DNA from: Mortierella sp. BCC40632
Taxonomy: Eukaryota; Mortierellomycota; Mortierellomycetes; Mortierellales; Mortierellaceae
NCBI GenBank assembly: GCA_011634665.1
Contig: WAEK01000009.1
Span: forward strand, 859,501 to 923,500
Direction of reading: 5' to 3'
DNA length: 64,000 nt
In this document: piece after piece, positions 1-12,454 of the stretch
How positions within the stretch are numbered: the first letter of the stretch is position 1
Layout of the letters: each line of letters begins with the position of its first letter
The notes under the pieces: generated by a model
What the model was told of the DNA's origin: nothing
Databases searched by the model: none
The model's input: the letters and a program-made list of their open reading frames with translations, nothing else
Made by a program: the position numbers and the translations under genes

Positions 1-115
1 GAGAGAGAGAGGGATGTGTCTCTACGCCTTGCAACTTTCTACAGAACGTGGTTTCGTATGAATCGAAAATTTTACTTTGGAGTGCAATCGACCTGAATTA
101 TTTCTTGATAAAGAT

Positions 116-160
<45 letters not shown>

Positions 161-181
161 AACGGAAAAATAGAAACCCAG

Positions 182-1011
182 CTAGGGTGCTACAAGAGTT
201 CCCAAGATCCTGAATACATCTGTCAGACTGACCACTCCAACGACCGCTCCGCTATCATTCACGACCCAGAGCCGATGCACTTTGGTGGCCTGGAGTTTGG
301 AAAGAGTATATCCAAAAGTGGACTTGGAATTAACATCCAGCACTGGGTACTGATCCTCCCCTGTTTCAACCCCACGCTCCAATCGGATCTTGGACATGAA
401 CTGGAAACAACTGAGCCAGAGCCATGACGCCTTGAGGTTTCTCATGATGTACTACTCGAATTGTGACAAGAGAGGTACGATGCACCAGGTTAAAGTGTTG
501 TTTTCAAGCAATAGGATAGAAAAAAGAGAAGACCCATGGCTGTTGAGAGGGGCTGAGAATCAGGTGTGTTAATGAGAGCTCTGTCATCGACCCTATCTTG
601 GAATTACCTGAATATCTGTCATGCTGATGTTTCCAAGCAGTATTCCTTGATCGTCCAGTACGGCCAGCGATGACACGCTGTTTGTACCTATTGTATGTTG
701 AACATTTCAACAAACATTAGGTGTCAGACACACTTTGCTCAACAATGCAGGAAAAAAAAACAGTCCTCTCTGTTTGCTTGTTAGGAGGACAAAGACGTAC
801 TCATGGTGATTAGGGCATCCAGCACCTTATCATCGGCTTTCACAGATAGTACTTTTGTGTTGGTGAGAAGTCCACATTGTTGAAGCTAGAGAAGGTCCAA
901 GAGTAGCATCCCATATCCAGGTAGTTATAGCCCACAAAGGAATAGGAAAGAGATCATTCAGAATATTAGGGAATCCATTCGGTCGGAAGAACAGAGATGA
1001 GACCTATGATC

Positions 1012-1049
<38 letters not shown>

Positions 1050-2166
1050 AGAGACTTACGGTCTGTTGCATCATCGGCTGAAGCTGCGGGAACTCGCTGA
1101 GCTGGAGAAGCGGCACACATTCACACACACAAAAATTCGGTAACCTTGTTTTAGTGTGTGGTTATAGCAATATATATAAATATATATAAAAAAAGGTTTG
1201 GTACCAGATCAGGTGCTGGTGGATCCTCTCCTCTTCCCCCCTTCCCTCGCCTGCTGGGCGCTTTCTTACATGACGCATGAGATAGTCCAGAGTAGACGAT
1301 TGTGAAAGGATTCCTGTCAACTCGCCCGTCGAGTCCATGACAGCCACTAAGAGAGTGAACATTCGTATTGCATTAGAACAGCCTCCTAGTCAACAGGAAA
1401 CTCAGCAATGCAAAAAAAAAAAAAAAAAAAAAAAAAAGGATGAAAGAACAGTCTGATACCTCGGTGGATCCCGGTACCGAAATCATGCACAACCGCTCCA
1501 AGTCTTGTCTCTGCTGGCACTGTACAAAAAGGGTCTTTTCCAGAAAGATCTATAGACAATGACTCCGTCGTTAGTCGAGTCCTCCCAGTCCCTCACTTTC
1601 AAAGATCCAATTCTGTTGTTTCCATGCGTCTCTTCAGTAACAACAACAACAACAACAAAAGAGTCTCCCTCCCTTTCCCTTTTTCCCGACGTTGCATTAC
1701 CTGCAGCAAGTTTAACAGGGACATTCTGACTCATGGCTGTTTTTTGGATAAGGTCCCGCATGTGTACAGTCTGGTCCTCGGGTGGGACCTCCATTTTCTT
1801 GAGGGCAATCAGGATATAGGTCATGAGATCGCTATAGTCGAACATCCCAACATAAGCCTTGCGCTGCTCATCATACACGGGCGCCGAACTGACACCGTGC
1901 TTCAACAACACCTAAAGAAGAGAGAATCAGAGAATACGTGCAACGTGAGCAGTGCTTGAAGATATCCTAGCCACACTGATTGCTTTTGGGTGTAAATCCT
2001 TGAAGGCTGGGAAAAAGGAAGAGAGGAGGCTTTCAATTTCTGCACGATCTGTCCACATGTGTACCTCACAGGCATCCTCAACAGAGGCATTCGAGTCACT
2101 ATTGGGCGTTTGGCCAAGGCAAGAGTGATGTTAGCGATGTGGGTGAGGGCTCCCAAAGAGTGCTTT

Positions 2167-2204
<38 letters not shown>

Positions 2205-2344
2205 AGATCAAAGTTGCATGAAAGTACATACATTGTGACAACCTTCTGGTTGGCGACAAGCTTTTCTGCTTGAACCATGGTCCAGTCGTGTTGTGAGGTA
2301 GTAAGCCCTTCACGGTGCTGGTGCAATCCAATATGAGTGGACAT
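182..2344 (-). CDS. Four-CBS-domain protein (Snf4/AMPK-gamma or Sds23-like)
   Basis: Nine exons on the minus strand join in phase: 2344-2232, 2098-2065, 1911-1701, 1519-1460, 1346-1270, 1101-1060, 885-801, 687-608 and 400-182, giving about 306 residues. Four CBS motifs are visible: around residues 24-85 (key run KHGVSSAPVYDE), 115-165 (VAVMDSTGELTGILS), 180-234 (SSLAVLDDQGILLGNIS) and 248-300 (HRLWVVNDSGAVVGVVSLTD). Paired CBS domains form Bateman modules that bind adenine nucleotides. Four in about 300 residues is the layout of AMPK gamma (yeast Snf4) and of Sds23-type stress and cell-cycle regulators. All introns begin GT and end AG, and two exons are under 45 bases. The start at 2344 is the first ATG leading into CBS1. 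Gamma-subunit versus Sds23-type is not resolved here. Confidence 0.85.
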
Positions 2345-3687
2345 GATGTGTATGGTGAAAGTACAATAATCTACAGGTGCTGGGAGTGATGAGAAGAGTA
2401 GTCAAACGTGTGGAAGCAAAATGGGATTTTGAGTGTGGGAAAGTGAGTGGGACGAGAACAAAGAGGGAAAAAAGAGGAAGGCTGAGAAGTGACTCCAAAT
2501 GGACATTTGACAAATTCCCCTTAGGAAGGGTCTCTCTTTCACAGTTATGTAGGGAGGACTTTGAGAAACAAACCTCATACCATTTTTTTTTTTTTTTTTT
2601 TTTTATAGCTCGAGGAACCAGAAAGAACAAACACAGCGAGAATAGAAACCTCAATCCCAAAAGTGTGAGCAATGCTGTTCCACATCGGACGCGTTTGGAA
2701 ATAAAAAGAAAAGTCGAAGCATCAATGAGTTTGTAGCTCCGCTCTCTTCGAAACTCCTTAAAAAATGACTGCCCTCCTTACCCGGACCCGTTCTTTGATC
2801 TTGAATAATACTTCCTTACTTCCTTTTGGTTGTAGCAACGCAGTGTTCACCAGAGCATACAATAGACTGATCCATCAAAATATCTGACGCCATGCCTTTT
2901 GGGGTCCTTGTGCATGTGGAATCAAGTCTTATATTAGCCTGTCTTCTGTCTGACCCTGACCAACCAAAGCATTACATCCCTCGTACAAGACTTGCATCGT
3001 AGTGCGCTCTAAACACTGGTTGTCATTAACCGTTGAATAATTCTTTTGGCCATCTGACATCTGTTGTGATGCCATGTTTCCAGACTAGGATAAGGCTAAG
3101 AGAGGCAGCAAAGGGACCAAGAGCTATCCTAATACCTCTTTGACCCATTGGAGTACAATCTCGAGAAAACATCAAAGGCGTCCATTGAATCGGCGTATAC
3201 GCATGGTACAAATAGTCTCTGCGAACCGTCGATCTAGCTATGGCTATAGAAGGAATAGAGCGGATTAAATTCGTATAGAGCCTTTGCAATATCCTTCCCC
3301 AGCGCTATGTGTTCGTTGGTGGTAGTCTTCATAGCGCTGCTATTTCTACAGTACAACGATAGAGTCAAGTTTCTCTTAGAATAATAGGTGTAATAGAGAC
3401 AACTTGAATGGGTGGTATCCATTGTATCCTACTAGCAGCACTGTTGATAGTTTTCAATTTACTTTCAATTTTTTTTTTTTTTTAGTACTTTGAAATGGAG
3501 GACTGACATTTGAAGAGACTGGTCCTTAGCCTCAGCTAAAAGACTGAAGCCTATTGGTCAACACAAATGTTCTTTTTCTTTGTTTTGTTGACAAAGCTCA
3601 ATCTGACTTTTTTTTTTTTTTGCTGCTCGTTTGGGCTAGGTTATTGGATCGAGTAATATGGTAGAAGAAAAAAGTAATCACAGTCTG
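2345..3687. other. Intergenic stretch, no supported gene
   Basis: This lies upstream of the CBS gene and downstream of the candidate minus-strand gene. It holds GA runs, T runs of about 13-23 bases and only short, unconvincing reading frames. A minus-strand frame at 3289-3026 is open for 87 codons but has no recognisable motif. Confidence 0.5.
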
Positions 3688-5426
3688 TTATTGAGATGCC
3701 GTCAAGTCTTGCCTAGTTTTCTCGAGAGGGGGGGGGAAAGTGGTCTTGCTGACCTTGCTGAACCCAAAGCCACGAGCTCTTAGATTTGTTTTCTTGGATC
3801 CTTGAAGCACAGCCGTGTTGTTGATGCCTAGAAATTGATGGCGAAGCCTGCTTGAGGATCGAATAAATGACATCAGGGTGAAAGTCAATAGAGAGTAAAA
3901 CGAGTGTGAATGAGGTTGCTAGTCAGGCAAGCTCCGATGGAGGTGTAGTCAACTGGTGAATATGGTTTTTTTTTTCTTTTTTTGTCACCATCCGGGTTGA
4001 CGAGAAGATTCCCTGGTTTCATTCTACTAGGCTTTCCCACAGGCTTGAAATGATGGCGTATATTGAGCTGGAGTCGTCTAAGGACAGGATTGAAGTTATG
4101 AAATCAAAATGTGGTAAGGTTGATCCGGTTCATACTTTGTTCTCGAGTAGAGTGCTTTACTCGGAGAGAGTACCAGTCTCAGTTTAAGATACTGCTTTTC
4201 CTGACCATGGCAGGTAAACTCTGTTAAAGAACACCCAAGATCCTGTATTTTGTGGATGTCATATCCAGAGGTGAGAGAGAGAGAGAGAGAGAGAGTGTGT
4301 GTGTGTCTTGATGTTCTTCCCTAGAGCTGTGGATTAAGCTTTTCTTCATCACACTTGTCTTTGCAGCGCAAGCTTCAACACATTCTATGGCCTCAGCCAC
4401 GCGCATCCACACGACCTGGTTTTTTTTTTTTTTTTTTTTTTTTTGAACCAATCGTTCATCTGTTGGGAACTATTTGTTGTGTCTCTCGGCCTTTCTGTCC
4501 TTCTCGAAGTCTTTCCTTTCCTTCTCTTTCTCTTTCTCTTTCTCTATCCATCTCTCTCACTCACACACACACTTTCTCTCTCTTTATCCGTTTCACAAAT
4601 ATCTTTCCCCTTTTCAGAAGATACCTCCGTTCTACCGACGCAACTCTCCGCAAAAGATCCGTCAACCACTGACGCATTAGCTCTCTCCCTCAAAGCCAGG
4701 GCCAGGGTTATGCTTGGCTCACCTTGTTGCCATCCGAAATGATGCATCTGCATCTCTCTGTTACTCACCAGGAGAGTGGACAAGCAACTTGACAAAAAAA
4801 AAAAAAAAAAAAAAGGGGGTACTCTCTCCGTCGCTACAAAGCAAAGGACACATGGCCAAAGGCTGCAGGCTCAGGGATAAGAAGGACATGTGAGGCAACA
4901 AGGGAAGTCGCCCAAGTATGTACATTCAGTTGACATGGTTGGCCAAAGTACATACATGAACCTGACGGCGTGGAAAATTTTTTGTTGGGAAGGGTTTGAC
5001 TTGTTAATACATTATTACACTCAGCAGCAGGAAAAAAAAAAAAAAAAAAAAGGCATACGAGGAGCCAGGCTCAACCAAGTCTATAGAATAACGTTCGGAT
5101 CAGGATGCTTCAAAGGAGTGTGGATCTAAAGAGTCTACTTTGACACTCTGTGTTAAGTTCCTTTCCTTCTTTTTCCGAACCATGTTGAGATGATGCGTCT
5201 CTGGGGAAGCAATAGAGACGTGCAGCAGCGGGGGAAGGCTCTTTTGGAGATGAAATGTTCGAGCGTGTGACCATAGACCAAACAAGCTTGGATATTACCG
5301 ATCAAGCATGGTCAACGGAAGCTGGTCTTTGCGTTCGGTATCACTAAACCATGTGGGGTTGGCTGGGCTGGTTGTGATTCTTGTAGCCTGGTTGGCTATT
5401 GTTGGCTGATGACGACGTTCGTCCCC
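3688..5426 (-). CDS. Candidate intron-rich gene, unidentified
   Basis: I do not recognise this product. Several coding-like segments on the minus strand are bordered by GT and AG and keep phase. The best set is the 3' end: a segment from about 4237 to a GTATGA donor near 4139, then 4077-3989, then 3827-3688 ending in TAA. It reads through key runs SPSKALYSRTKRLQLN, KPGNLLVNPDG and NLRARGFGFSKV. Upstream, coding-like segments lie at about 4722-4625 (ALALRERANASVVDGSF), 4791-4773 and 5426-5300 (DTERKDQLPLTMLD). The 5' exon and some junctions are unresolved, and in the 5' part more than one frame stays open. The 3' part is better supported than the 5' part. A run of chance open frames cannot be excluded. 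Confidence 0.3.
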
Positions 5427-7377
5427 CTGCACGTTCGTTTATAGGAGGACCCTTTCACCCGGAATGAACTTGAGAATCGAGGGAGAGACAGATGTGGATG
5501 AGCAATTGGTCGAGAATGGTAGAAATTGAGGAGTGGGGAAGGGGAGGGGAGGGGGGGGGGGGGGGGAGGAGGACCTGGTAATGGGCTTTTGGACAAGGAG
5601 AGAGCTAGTTTCTGAACAAGATTTGTCCGGTCCGTTGTGGTTTCCATTCTGAGATGAGGGTGAAAAGAAGTGGAGAGAGAGAGTAGGACGGCTGTTGTTG
5701 CTGCTTTTCTTGCAATACACAAGTGGCTCTGAGGTCAGGTCTGGTACGACGTGCGTCGAGAGAGATCGAAAGGGTGCGACCGACGAGGTGGAAAGGAAGG
5801 TTACGCTGAATAGGACCCGCCAATTGAATGACAGCAATGGCAGCTGTTTGTTTCCTGTCTGTCCAAACCTTAATATTTTTTTTCTCCTCTCAGACTCTTT
5901 TGCTCACTTTGTTGAGGTGAGGTGAGGTGTGTGTGAGTGGAGTTGAGGTGTGTTTTTTTTTTTTTTTTTTTCTTTCTTTCTCTTTCTTTCTTCTCTTCTC
6001 TTGCTCTCTCTCTCTCTCTCTCTTTCTTTTTTTTTTTTTGGATCTCTCGTGCTTTTGCCTCTGTGTCGTCTCTCTCTCTCTCCATTCTCTTTCTCTCTCT
6101 CTCTATCTCTTCTCTCTTTTTCACCATCCATCCTATTTTCCTCTCGATTCTTCAATCTACACTTGCATTCCTCCTCCTCTTCTTCTTCTTCTTCCTCCTC
6201 CTCTTCCTCCTTTTTTTCCCGCCAACTCAAGGTCTCTCCCCAAAGACCCTTTTCTAAGCCTTTCCCTGCGCCATTTTATTTCTCTTTCTTGGTCACCAGT
6301 CCGCCTCTCCCCACCCCTTCCCCACCCCTGCTCGACTCCTCAGGTCGAGTCGCCTGACAAACAGGTAGGGATCTGAACTTTCTTGGTGAATCTCTTAGTG
6401 ATAAGGAGCAAAGGATTTAGCAGAGCACTGCTCGTTACTATCCCGGGTCAAATCTCTTGGCCCCATTCCGACTGTTGCCAAGCTGGCAAAGGGTACTAAG
6501 GGAAGCCCAATAGTGTCCCTCAGTCAGTCTCTCTCTCTCTCTCTCCCTCTTCTCTATTTTTTTTTTTTTTTTTTTTTTTTGTATTTATCCCCCTAGTCAG
6601 CTTTAGCCAGCCAATCTATCCTTGGCTGGTGCTGGCCATGATCACTCTGCACTGATCTTCGACTCTGCGGAGTGGGCTGCGAGACAGTAGGGGGTGGGGA
6701 CAGAAGGGGCAACATGGAAAAAGAAAGTGGAAAAAAAAAAAAAAAAAAAACCCAAAAAAAGCTGCTTGAGGCCATTGCCGTGCATACACCACCTTGTACA
6801 GCATATAGGACTCGTTGGAAACAACTGTTGTCCCATGAGACCAACACGCCCTTGGCCATTGACTATCTATTTCCTCTGACAGAACAGAGTCTGTGAGAGC
6901 TCAGCAAGAGCGCATTGCAGCCAAAAAAAAAAGTGTCGGACTCTCGAATCTTTCTGATTCGGGTTTCTGTTGGATCCGCTCCTTATTTCTGTCTTCGTCC
7001 TGCGTGTGCTCCGCTGGGTCGTGTGTCGAAATAGTCATCCTCTCCTCCTTCCTTCTCTTTCTCCTCCCCTCACACACACACACACATCTTCCAAAACCAC
7101 ATTCGACTCTCGGTCACCGATATTTTGTGGCGCCAATTGCCACCAGCAGCTGGGGCAATGGGGACAATAGAATCGCCGCAAGATACAGACAGTCCCACGT
7201 GTGTCATGCAAGAAAATGTGCCCCTCCTAGTCTTTCTTCACTTGTCAAAGCTGCTCCGCTAACTTTTTTTTTTTTTTTTTTTTTTTTCCTACTTTGACTC
7301 CCGTCCGCATGGCACCCAGGCTCATTTCGAATTCAGTCCGTGTAACACACACTCTTTGTCTTTCTGAACGCTTTCCT
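5427..7377. other. Intergenic region with plus-strand pyrimidine-rich leader
   Basis: A G-rich run sits at about 5534-5573. From about 5950 to 6230 the plus strand is almost pure C/T, the leader pattern seen upstream of several genes here. A GTAGGG donor-like site follows CAG near 6364. A CTAAC branch-like site, a long T tract and a CAG at 7318-7320 precede the C2H2 gene, so a spliced 5' UTR is likely. Long open frames across the CT tracts are low-complexity artefacts. Confidence 0.5.
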
Positions 7378-9878
7378 ATGGCCGCATCATCATCCTCGCC
7401 GGCCGCTGTCCACCTTGGCACACCGTCCTCCTCCGCCCCCAGCTCCTATCACTCACACCCTTCTCAGCATCCACGCTCGTCCGGTTCCCAAAAAAATACT
7501 GCCTCCACCCACTCACAAAGACAGATCCGGAACTCCACTCGACCATCTCTCCACGAACTACCTCCGCCACGTCCGCATCCCAGTGCCACCCCTTCAACAC
7601 AGCCACCCTCCCACCTGCACCACGTGTATTCGACCGCATCTCCTCACGGTTCCCTGCCTTCTTCTCGATCACACCACATCCGCTCTGGCAGTAGCTCGTC
7701 TGGGGCTGTGCCGGTGAAGCAGTCTAGTCGGTCAGGGGAGGCTACATCCATGATACAGCTCCCTCCTTCCGCAACATCGTCCCTACCAAAGGAGGCAGCC
7801 CTCCATCAACACCAACACACACACCAGCACCCGTCCCAACATCCGCATCCGCATCACCACCAGCACCAGCGGACGCACAGCCGCAACCTAAGCACTGACC
7901 ACCACCTGCATCTCCACCACTCGCACTCACATTCTCACCCACACCACCATCCTCACCACCACCACCATCCGACCCACCCTCAATATCTTCAGCCCCATGA
8001 CCCTACCCATGGTATGGCTCCTCCTCACGCCCATCCCCAGCACTCATCGCACCCACATCCAGGCCATGGCCATAGTCATAGCCACAGCCATGACTATGGC
8101 CACCATCACCACCATCACCATCACCACACTCAACCTGGTTCACAGTCCCATTCACGTTCTCACTCAGGATTGAACCACAACCATTCCCACTCTCATAGCC
8201 TGCACACCAGCCATCCTTTGTTGACCCCTTCCTCCTCCTCCTCCTCCTCATCCTCCTCCTCCTCCTCTCCTTCCTCTTCTTCTTTTGCTCACTCGCATTC
8301 TCGGCAGAGCAGTCTCTCCAACCCGAACGGATCAGGTCCGGCACGTCAGGGGAATAGTCATTTAAATACGACGACCACAACAGAAGGAGGTGGAGGACCC
8401 ATTCGAGTCCGTACTTCTTCATCTTCCCTAGCCTCGACTCATCCATACCACTCTTCCCAACATTCATTACCTTCTCACTCTACCTCTTCCTCTTTAACGA
8501 GCTCAAAATCGACTCGTCACCAAGACCTTTCTTTGAGTCGCCCACCTTCCTCCTTGTCACATCAAGAAGGGCATTCTGGTCAAAAAGATTCAGTAAATGC
8601 CCTTGGACATGGTTCGAGGATACCCATGCACTCTGATATCTCCATGGAAGAGTACAACCAGACTCGCACTGGTCAATCCATGAGACACGGACGAGAAATT
8701 CGTATGGGATCCACCTTTTCCCACGGACCCTTGGAACTATCTCCAGCTCATGGTCAACAGCATCAAAAGCAGTCATGGGTACCACTGGCCATGGCTGTAG
8801 ATGAAGATGAAGACGAAGAGGACGATGGTGAGATCAAGCCTGAGGCTCAACGTTTGCCAACTTCGCCAAAGGATCGCCGACAGCGATCAATAAGTGTCTC
8901 TTCTCGAGGAGGAGGAGGATCAAGTGAAAAGATGGCTCATGGTGTTGATAAAGGAGAAGGTTATCAACAAGAGGTTCACAAGTGCACTGATTGTGGCAAG
9001 GTCTACAAACACCCCAATTGTCTGTGGAAGCACCGGTGGGAACACTCGACTTATTGGAAGGTATGAAGAACACTAGCCCCCAAATGGCAAAGAGCAGTTT
9101 TTTAAGGTTTTACCTTTTTTTGGTTTTCGAGTCGGAAATTAACTTGATCCTCTATGGAATGTAACATTGCATATTGTGCGTGTAAAAAAAAAAAAAATAG
9201 AGTGCGACCAAGTTCTTGCTGTCTAAACACCAACAGGTCCGGATGATGGAGGCTGCAGCCATCTTACTTGGGATCGACTCCTCACGTGAGATGGACAAGG
9301 ATGAGATTGTGAGTATGGTCAGCCGACAACGTGGTCAAAACGCGGGCACAACGTCTCCAATGACCTCGACCAAATCCTATTCATCTTCTCCTCCACCTCA
9401 ATCGGATGGTCCACAGACCCTGCGCCGTCGACGACAATCCACTGATGAATCAAAGATGATTGGAGTCATCCATGAGAAGCCTCCCCTGGCTTTGAATCGT
9501 CTTGGCCAAAGTCAAGTCAGTGTGGTGTCAGAGGTTCAAAGTGGATCGACAGAACATGGTCCAGTCTCGAAACCCCTGTCAACAACCAATTCCTCCATCA
9601 CCAAGTCTGCCACCTCTTCGTCCTCGTCCACACCCCCAACTCTGATGGCAGATGATGAAAGTCCTCCAGAATCAGAAGTAGAAGTGGAGGATGAACGGAG
9701 GACTTCAGTAGCGGCTATGATGAGTCTAGGATCTGAATATCGCTCTGGATTCAGAAATGTTTCAGAGTATGATCGATCTCTTTCGCATCAACCCAATGGC
9801 CTAACGGCAGTTGTTTTGAACAACATGCCTGTTGGCCTAGGCATGGGGATGGAAGTAGAAGTAAGCATGAAGCCATGA
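7378..9878 (+). CDS. His-rich C2H2 zinc-finger protein
   Basis: Two exons, 7378-9060 and 9201-9878, join in phase 0 to give about 786 residues. A single C2H2 finger (CTDCGKVYKHPNCLWKHRWEH: C-x2-C-x12-H-x3-H) lies near residues 536-556. It runs across the intron into LLSKHQQVRMMEAAAIL, a combination I recognise from a conserved fungal C2H2 family, so the splice is well supported. The N-terminal half is disordered, rich in Ser/Pro, with a His-rich block at about residues 142-282 and a run of serines. An acidic stretch (DEDEDEEDDGE) precedes the finger. The start at 7378 is chosen because a CAG acceptor after a long T tract falls at 7318-7320, which makes the ATG at 7309 probably intronic. Likely a nuclear DNA-binding regulator; the target is unknown. 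Confidence 0.8.
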
Positions 9879-10664
9879 CCCCATAATAAGAACCCATTTA
9901 TTTTCTTCTTTAAAGCAAACCTTTGAAGAAGGATAGAGGGTAATAAGGAAAGAAAGAAAGAAAAGAAAAAGGTCATTTCTGTATATGATCTAGACAGCTC
10001 CCACTCATTGTAACCTTGATCACTTGCATTTCAAAAAAAAAAAAAAAAAAAAAAAACGCATAAAACAGCAAACAAACACCATTACATCCACTTTTTTTTT
10101 TTTTTCGATCATTCATCCCTTTCCCTTCATCGTCATCCATGGCCAAAGAAACCAAAGCATCATTTGTAATCTTTACAAAACTCGAATAAAAAAAATAAAA
10201 AAAAAAACTACCTTGCATCATTCATATCATCATCATCATCATTGTTTCTTTCTCTTTTCTCTGTCTCTTTTTCTTTTTTTTTCTTTTCTCTCTCTCCTTC
10301 TCTTCCCCCCTTCAGACTGATTTGTACCCTCCCCCCACCATACAATAAAAACAACACAAGCCGCGCGGGTGAAATTATTAAGCGAGATATGGAAGGTACC
10401 AAAAAAAAAAAAAAAAAAAAAAAAGTTCGGGGGTGAGGATCTTTGATCTGTTATAGTTTATTTCGAACCCCGGTTTGTAAAAGGGGGAGGGGGGTCAATA
10501 TTATCCGCTCGGCTTTGCTAATCATGACCGACGATACCTCCACGACATGGCTCATTTATCCTACAAAGATGCTTGCAAATGGTGGTGCCTCCTGTTGACT
10601 AAATACCTGTCGAGCACTTTTTTTTTTTTTTTTTTTTTTTTTCTTTTTCTCTCTCTTTCTCTCT
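9879..10664. other. Convergent 3' region, no gene seen
   Basis: This lies between the stop of the C2H2 gene (plus) and the stop of the light-chain gene (minus). It holds A and T homopolymers and an ATC-rich stretch. I see nothing else in it. Confidence 0.6.
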
Positions 10665-11421
10665 CTAAGAAGACAAAAGCATCTTGATAAAGTCTATTGT
10701 GACACACACACATATATATATATAAAGGCGTAGCCGGTAGAGGTTTGTGTAGATGAAAGAGCAGAGGATTAGGATATGAATAGTTTTTTTTTTCCGATAT
10801 TTGATTCAAACGTCTCGCAAACCATTCATTTTTTTTTTCATACCCTCATAGAAGACCTTGCCGTTCTTGTCCACCTCAACTCCCTTCATGAGCTCATCAA
10901 CCTCCTCTTCCGACAACTTTTTCACCAAGGTTTGTGAGTACTAGTTATCAAAATAGAAAAAAAAAAAAAAAAAGAATAGAGAGAGAGAAAAGAGGTCCGA
11001 AGAATGTGATTAGTGGATGTATGCTCAACATGATTTTTTATCACCAAGTCTCTCGTTTTGACATACCATAGCGAAGTTCGCCGACAGCAATGTAACCATC
11101 ACCATCCTTGTCAAAGACCTTGAATCCACTGAGGAACTCCTTCTCTGTAGCTGCAGGCTTGAAACCATCAGGACGGGAAACAATCCTGACAAATGTGTCG
11201 AACGAGATCAACTCTGAACCTAGCTCAATGGAAAAGGAAGAAGAAAAAAAAAAGGGCATCCGCGATAGAGGAGGGGGGGGGGGAAAGCAAAATGGTCAGA
11301 GCAAAAGGTCATGAATATAGTTTTTGAAAGTAATTTTTTTTTTTTTTTCCAGTGTCTCTGGTATTCCCTAGTAAACCTCCTTGCAGAGCAGCAAGATTTG
11401 ACCTTCATCCCAGTAACCCCC

Positions 11422-11460
<39 letters not shown>

Positions 11461-12112
11461 AAGGGGAGAGGAAAGGGAGGAGGGTAGGCTATTCGGGTCG
11501 ACATATTGTACTTTTTTTTTTTCTTCTGTTTTTCACCTACCAGCTCCAGCTTGCAATCCCTGGACTTCAGCCTCTGTGGGGTTCTGACCGACAGCACGGA
11601 GGAGGTTGCCGAGCGATTCGATAGGGACGTTTCCGGTGCCCTTGCGGTCAAACAGGTTGAAGGCCTCCTTGTATGCTATTGCCATGGGTCATCCCATTAC
11701 AGTCGATGGTTCAAGGATTCAAAGAAATGGGTTACAGAAAAAGAATAGAGAAAGAAAAGAAAGAACGAAAGGTCAAGAGAAAGAGAGAATCCTCAGATTA
11801 GCACTGCATTCGTTTTTTTTTTTTTTTAGTTGGTTGGTTGGTTGGTCCAAGTGTAGGCTGGTGAAAGACTTTTGGAGGTCGGCCAGTTGATTCTGATAAG
11901 GCTTGATCCACATGGACAATGTTGTAGGAAGATCCATAACTCCCAAGCTGTTCTTTTTCTTTTCTTTTCTTTTTTGTGCCAAGGGTAAAAAGCCTCATCG
12001 ACCATGGTACAACAACAATCACAAAAAAGAAATCCTCTTCCTCCTGTTGACGCTGTAACACCCAGAGCTCATATTACCGGTGCGCTGTTCCTCGCTGATG
12101 GTTGCCTAGAGA

Positions 12113-12152
<40 letters not shown>

Positions 12153-12454
12153 AAAGAGTGAGACAGGATCTTTTTTAGAAAGATAGAATATAGAAATAAG
12201 AAAAGAGGAGCATTCTACCACGCGAGAAGCAGGAAAAATAAAGAGAGCTCAATCCCTTTCTCGGACCAAAGGTGGCGAAACCCGGTGAGAGCACAATCCA
12301 TCTGAAAGAGGGGAGAACATCAAACCATGGTCGATGACGCGTGCTCAAGAGTGGCCAGGATTGTGGGCTCCAGAATAAAAATAATAAAGAAAAGATGGAG
12401 AAGACACGCGACAAGAGATGATCTAGAGAGTCAGATTGGACAGAGACTTACCAT
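10665..12454 (-). CDS. Cdc4/Mlc1-like myosin essential light chain (EF-hand), with a one-base frame break
   Basis: Six coding segments: 12454-12452 (ATG only), 12105-12078, 11675-11541, 11219-11067, 10940-10844 and 10693-10665, for about 147 residues. Motifs run from [16 protein letters not shown] (EF1, degenerate) through a canonical calcium loop [12 protein letters not shown] at about residues 96-107, then [16 protein letters not shown] and a terminus [11 protein letters not shown]. This is the size and order of the Cdc4/Mlc1 light chain that binds myosin IQ motifs in the cytokinetic ring; calmodulin is a less likely alternative. In 10940-10844 an A5 run on the coding strand (genomic T5 at 10918-10922) holds one base too many: the frame before it gives LTNLGEK and only the shifted frame gives LSEEEVDEL. 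Everything else is intact, so a sequence error is the simplest explanation. Confidence 0.8.

Noticed and set aside
5904..6376. Several frames of Ser/Leu/Phe or Arg/Glu repeats
   Set aside because: They are translations of CT/GA runs in a leader, with no sequence complexity.
7309..7377. ATG at 7309 as start of the C2H2 gene
   Set aside because: A branch-like CTAAC, a long T tract and CAG at 7318-7320 suggest this ATG is intronic; 7378 was preferred, though not proven.
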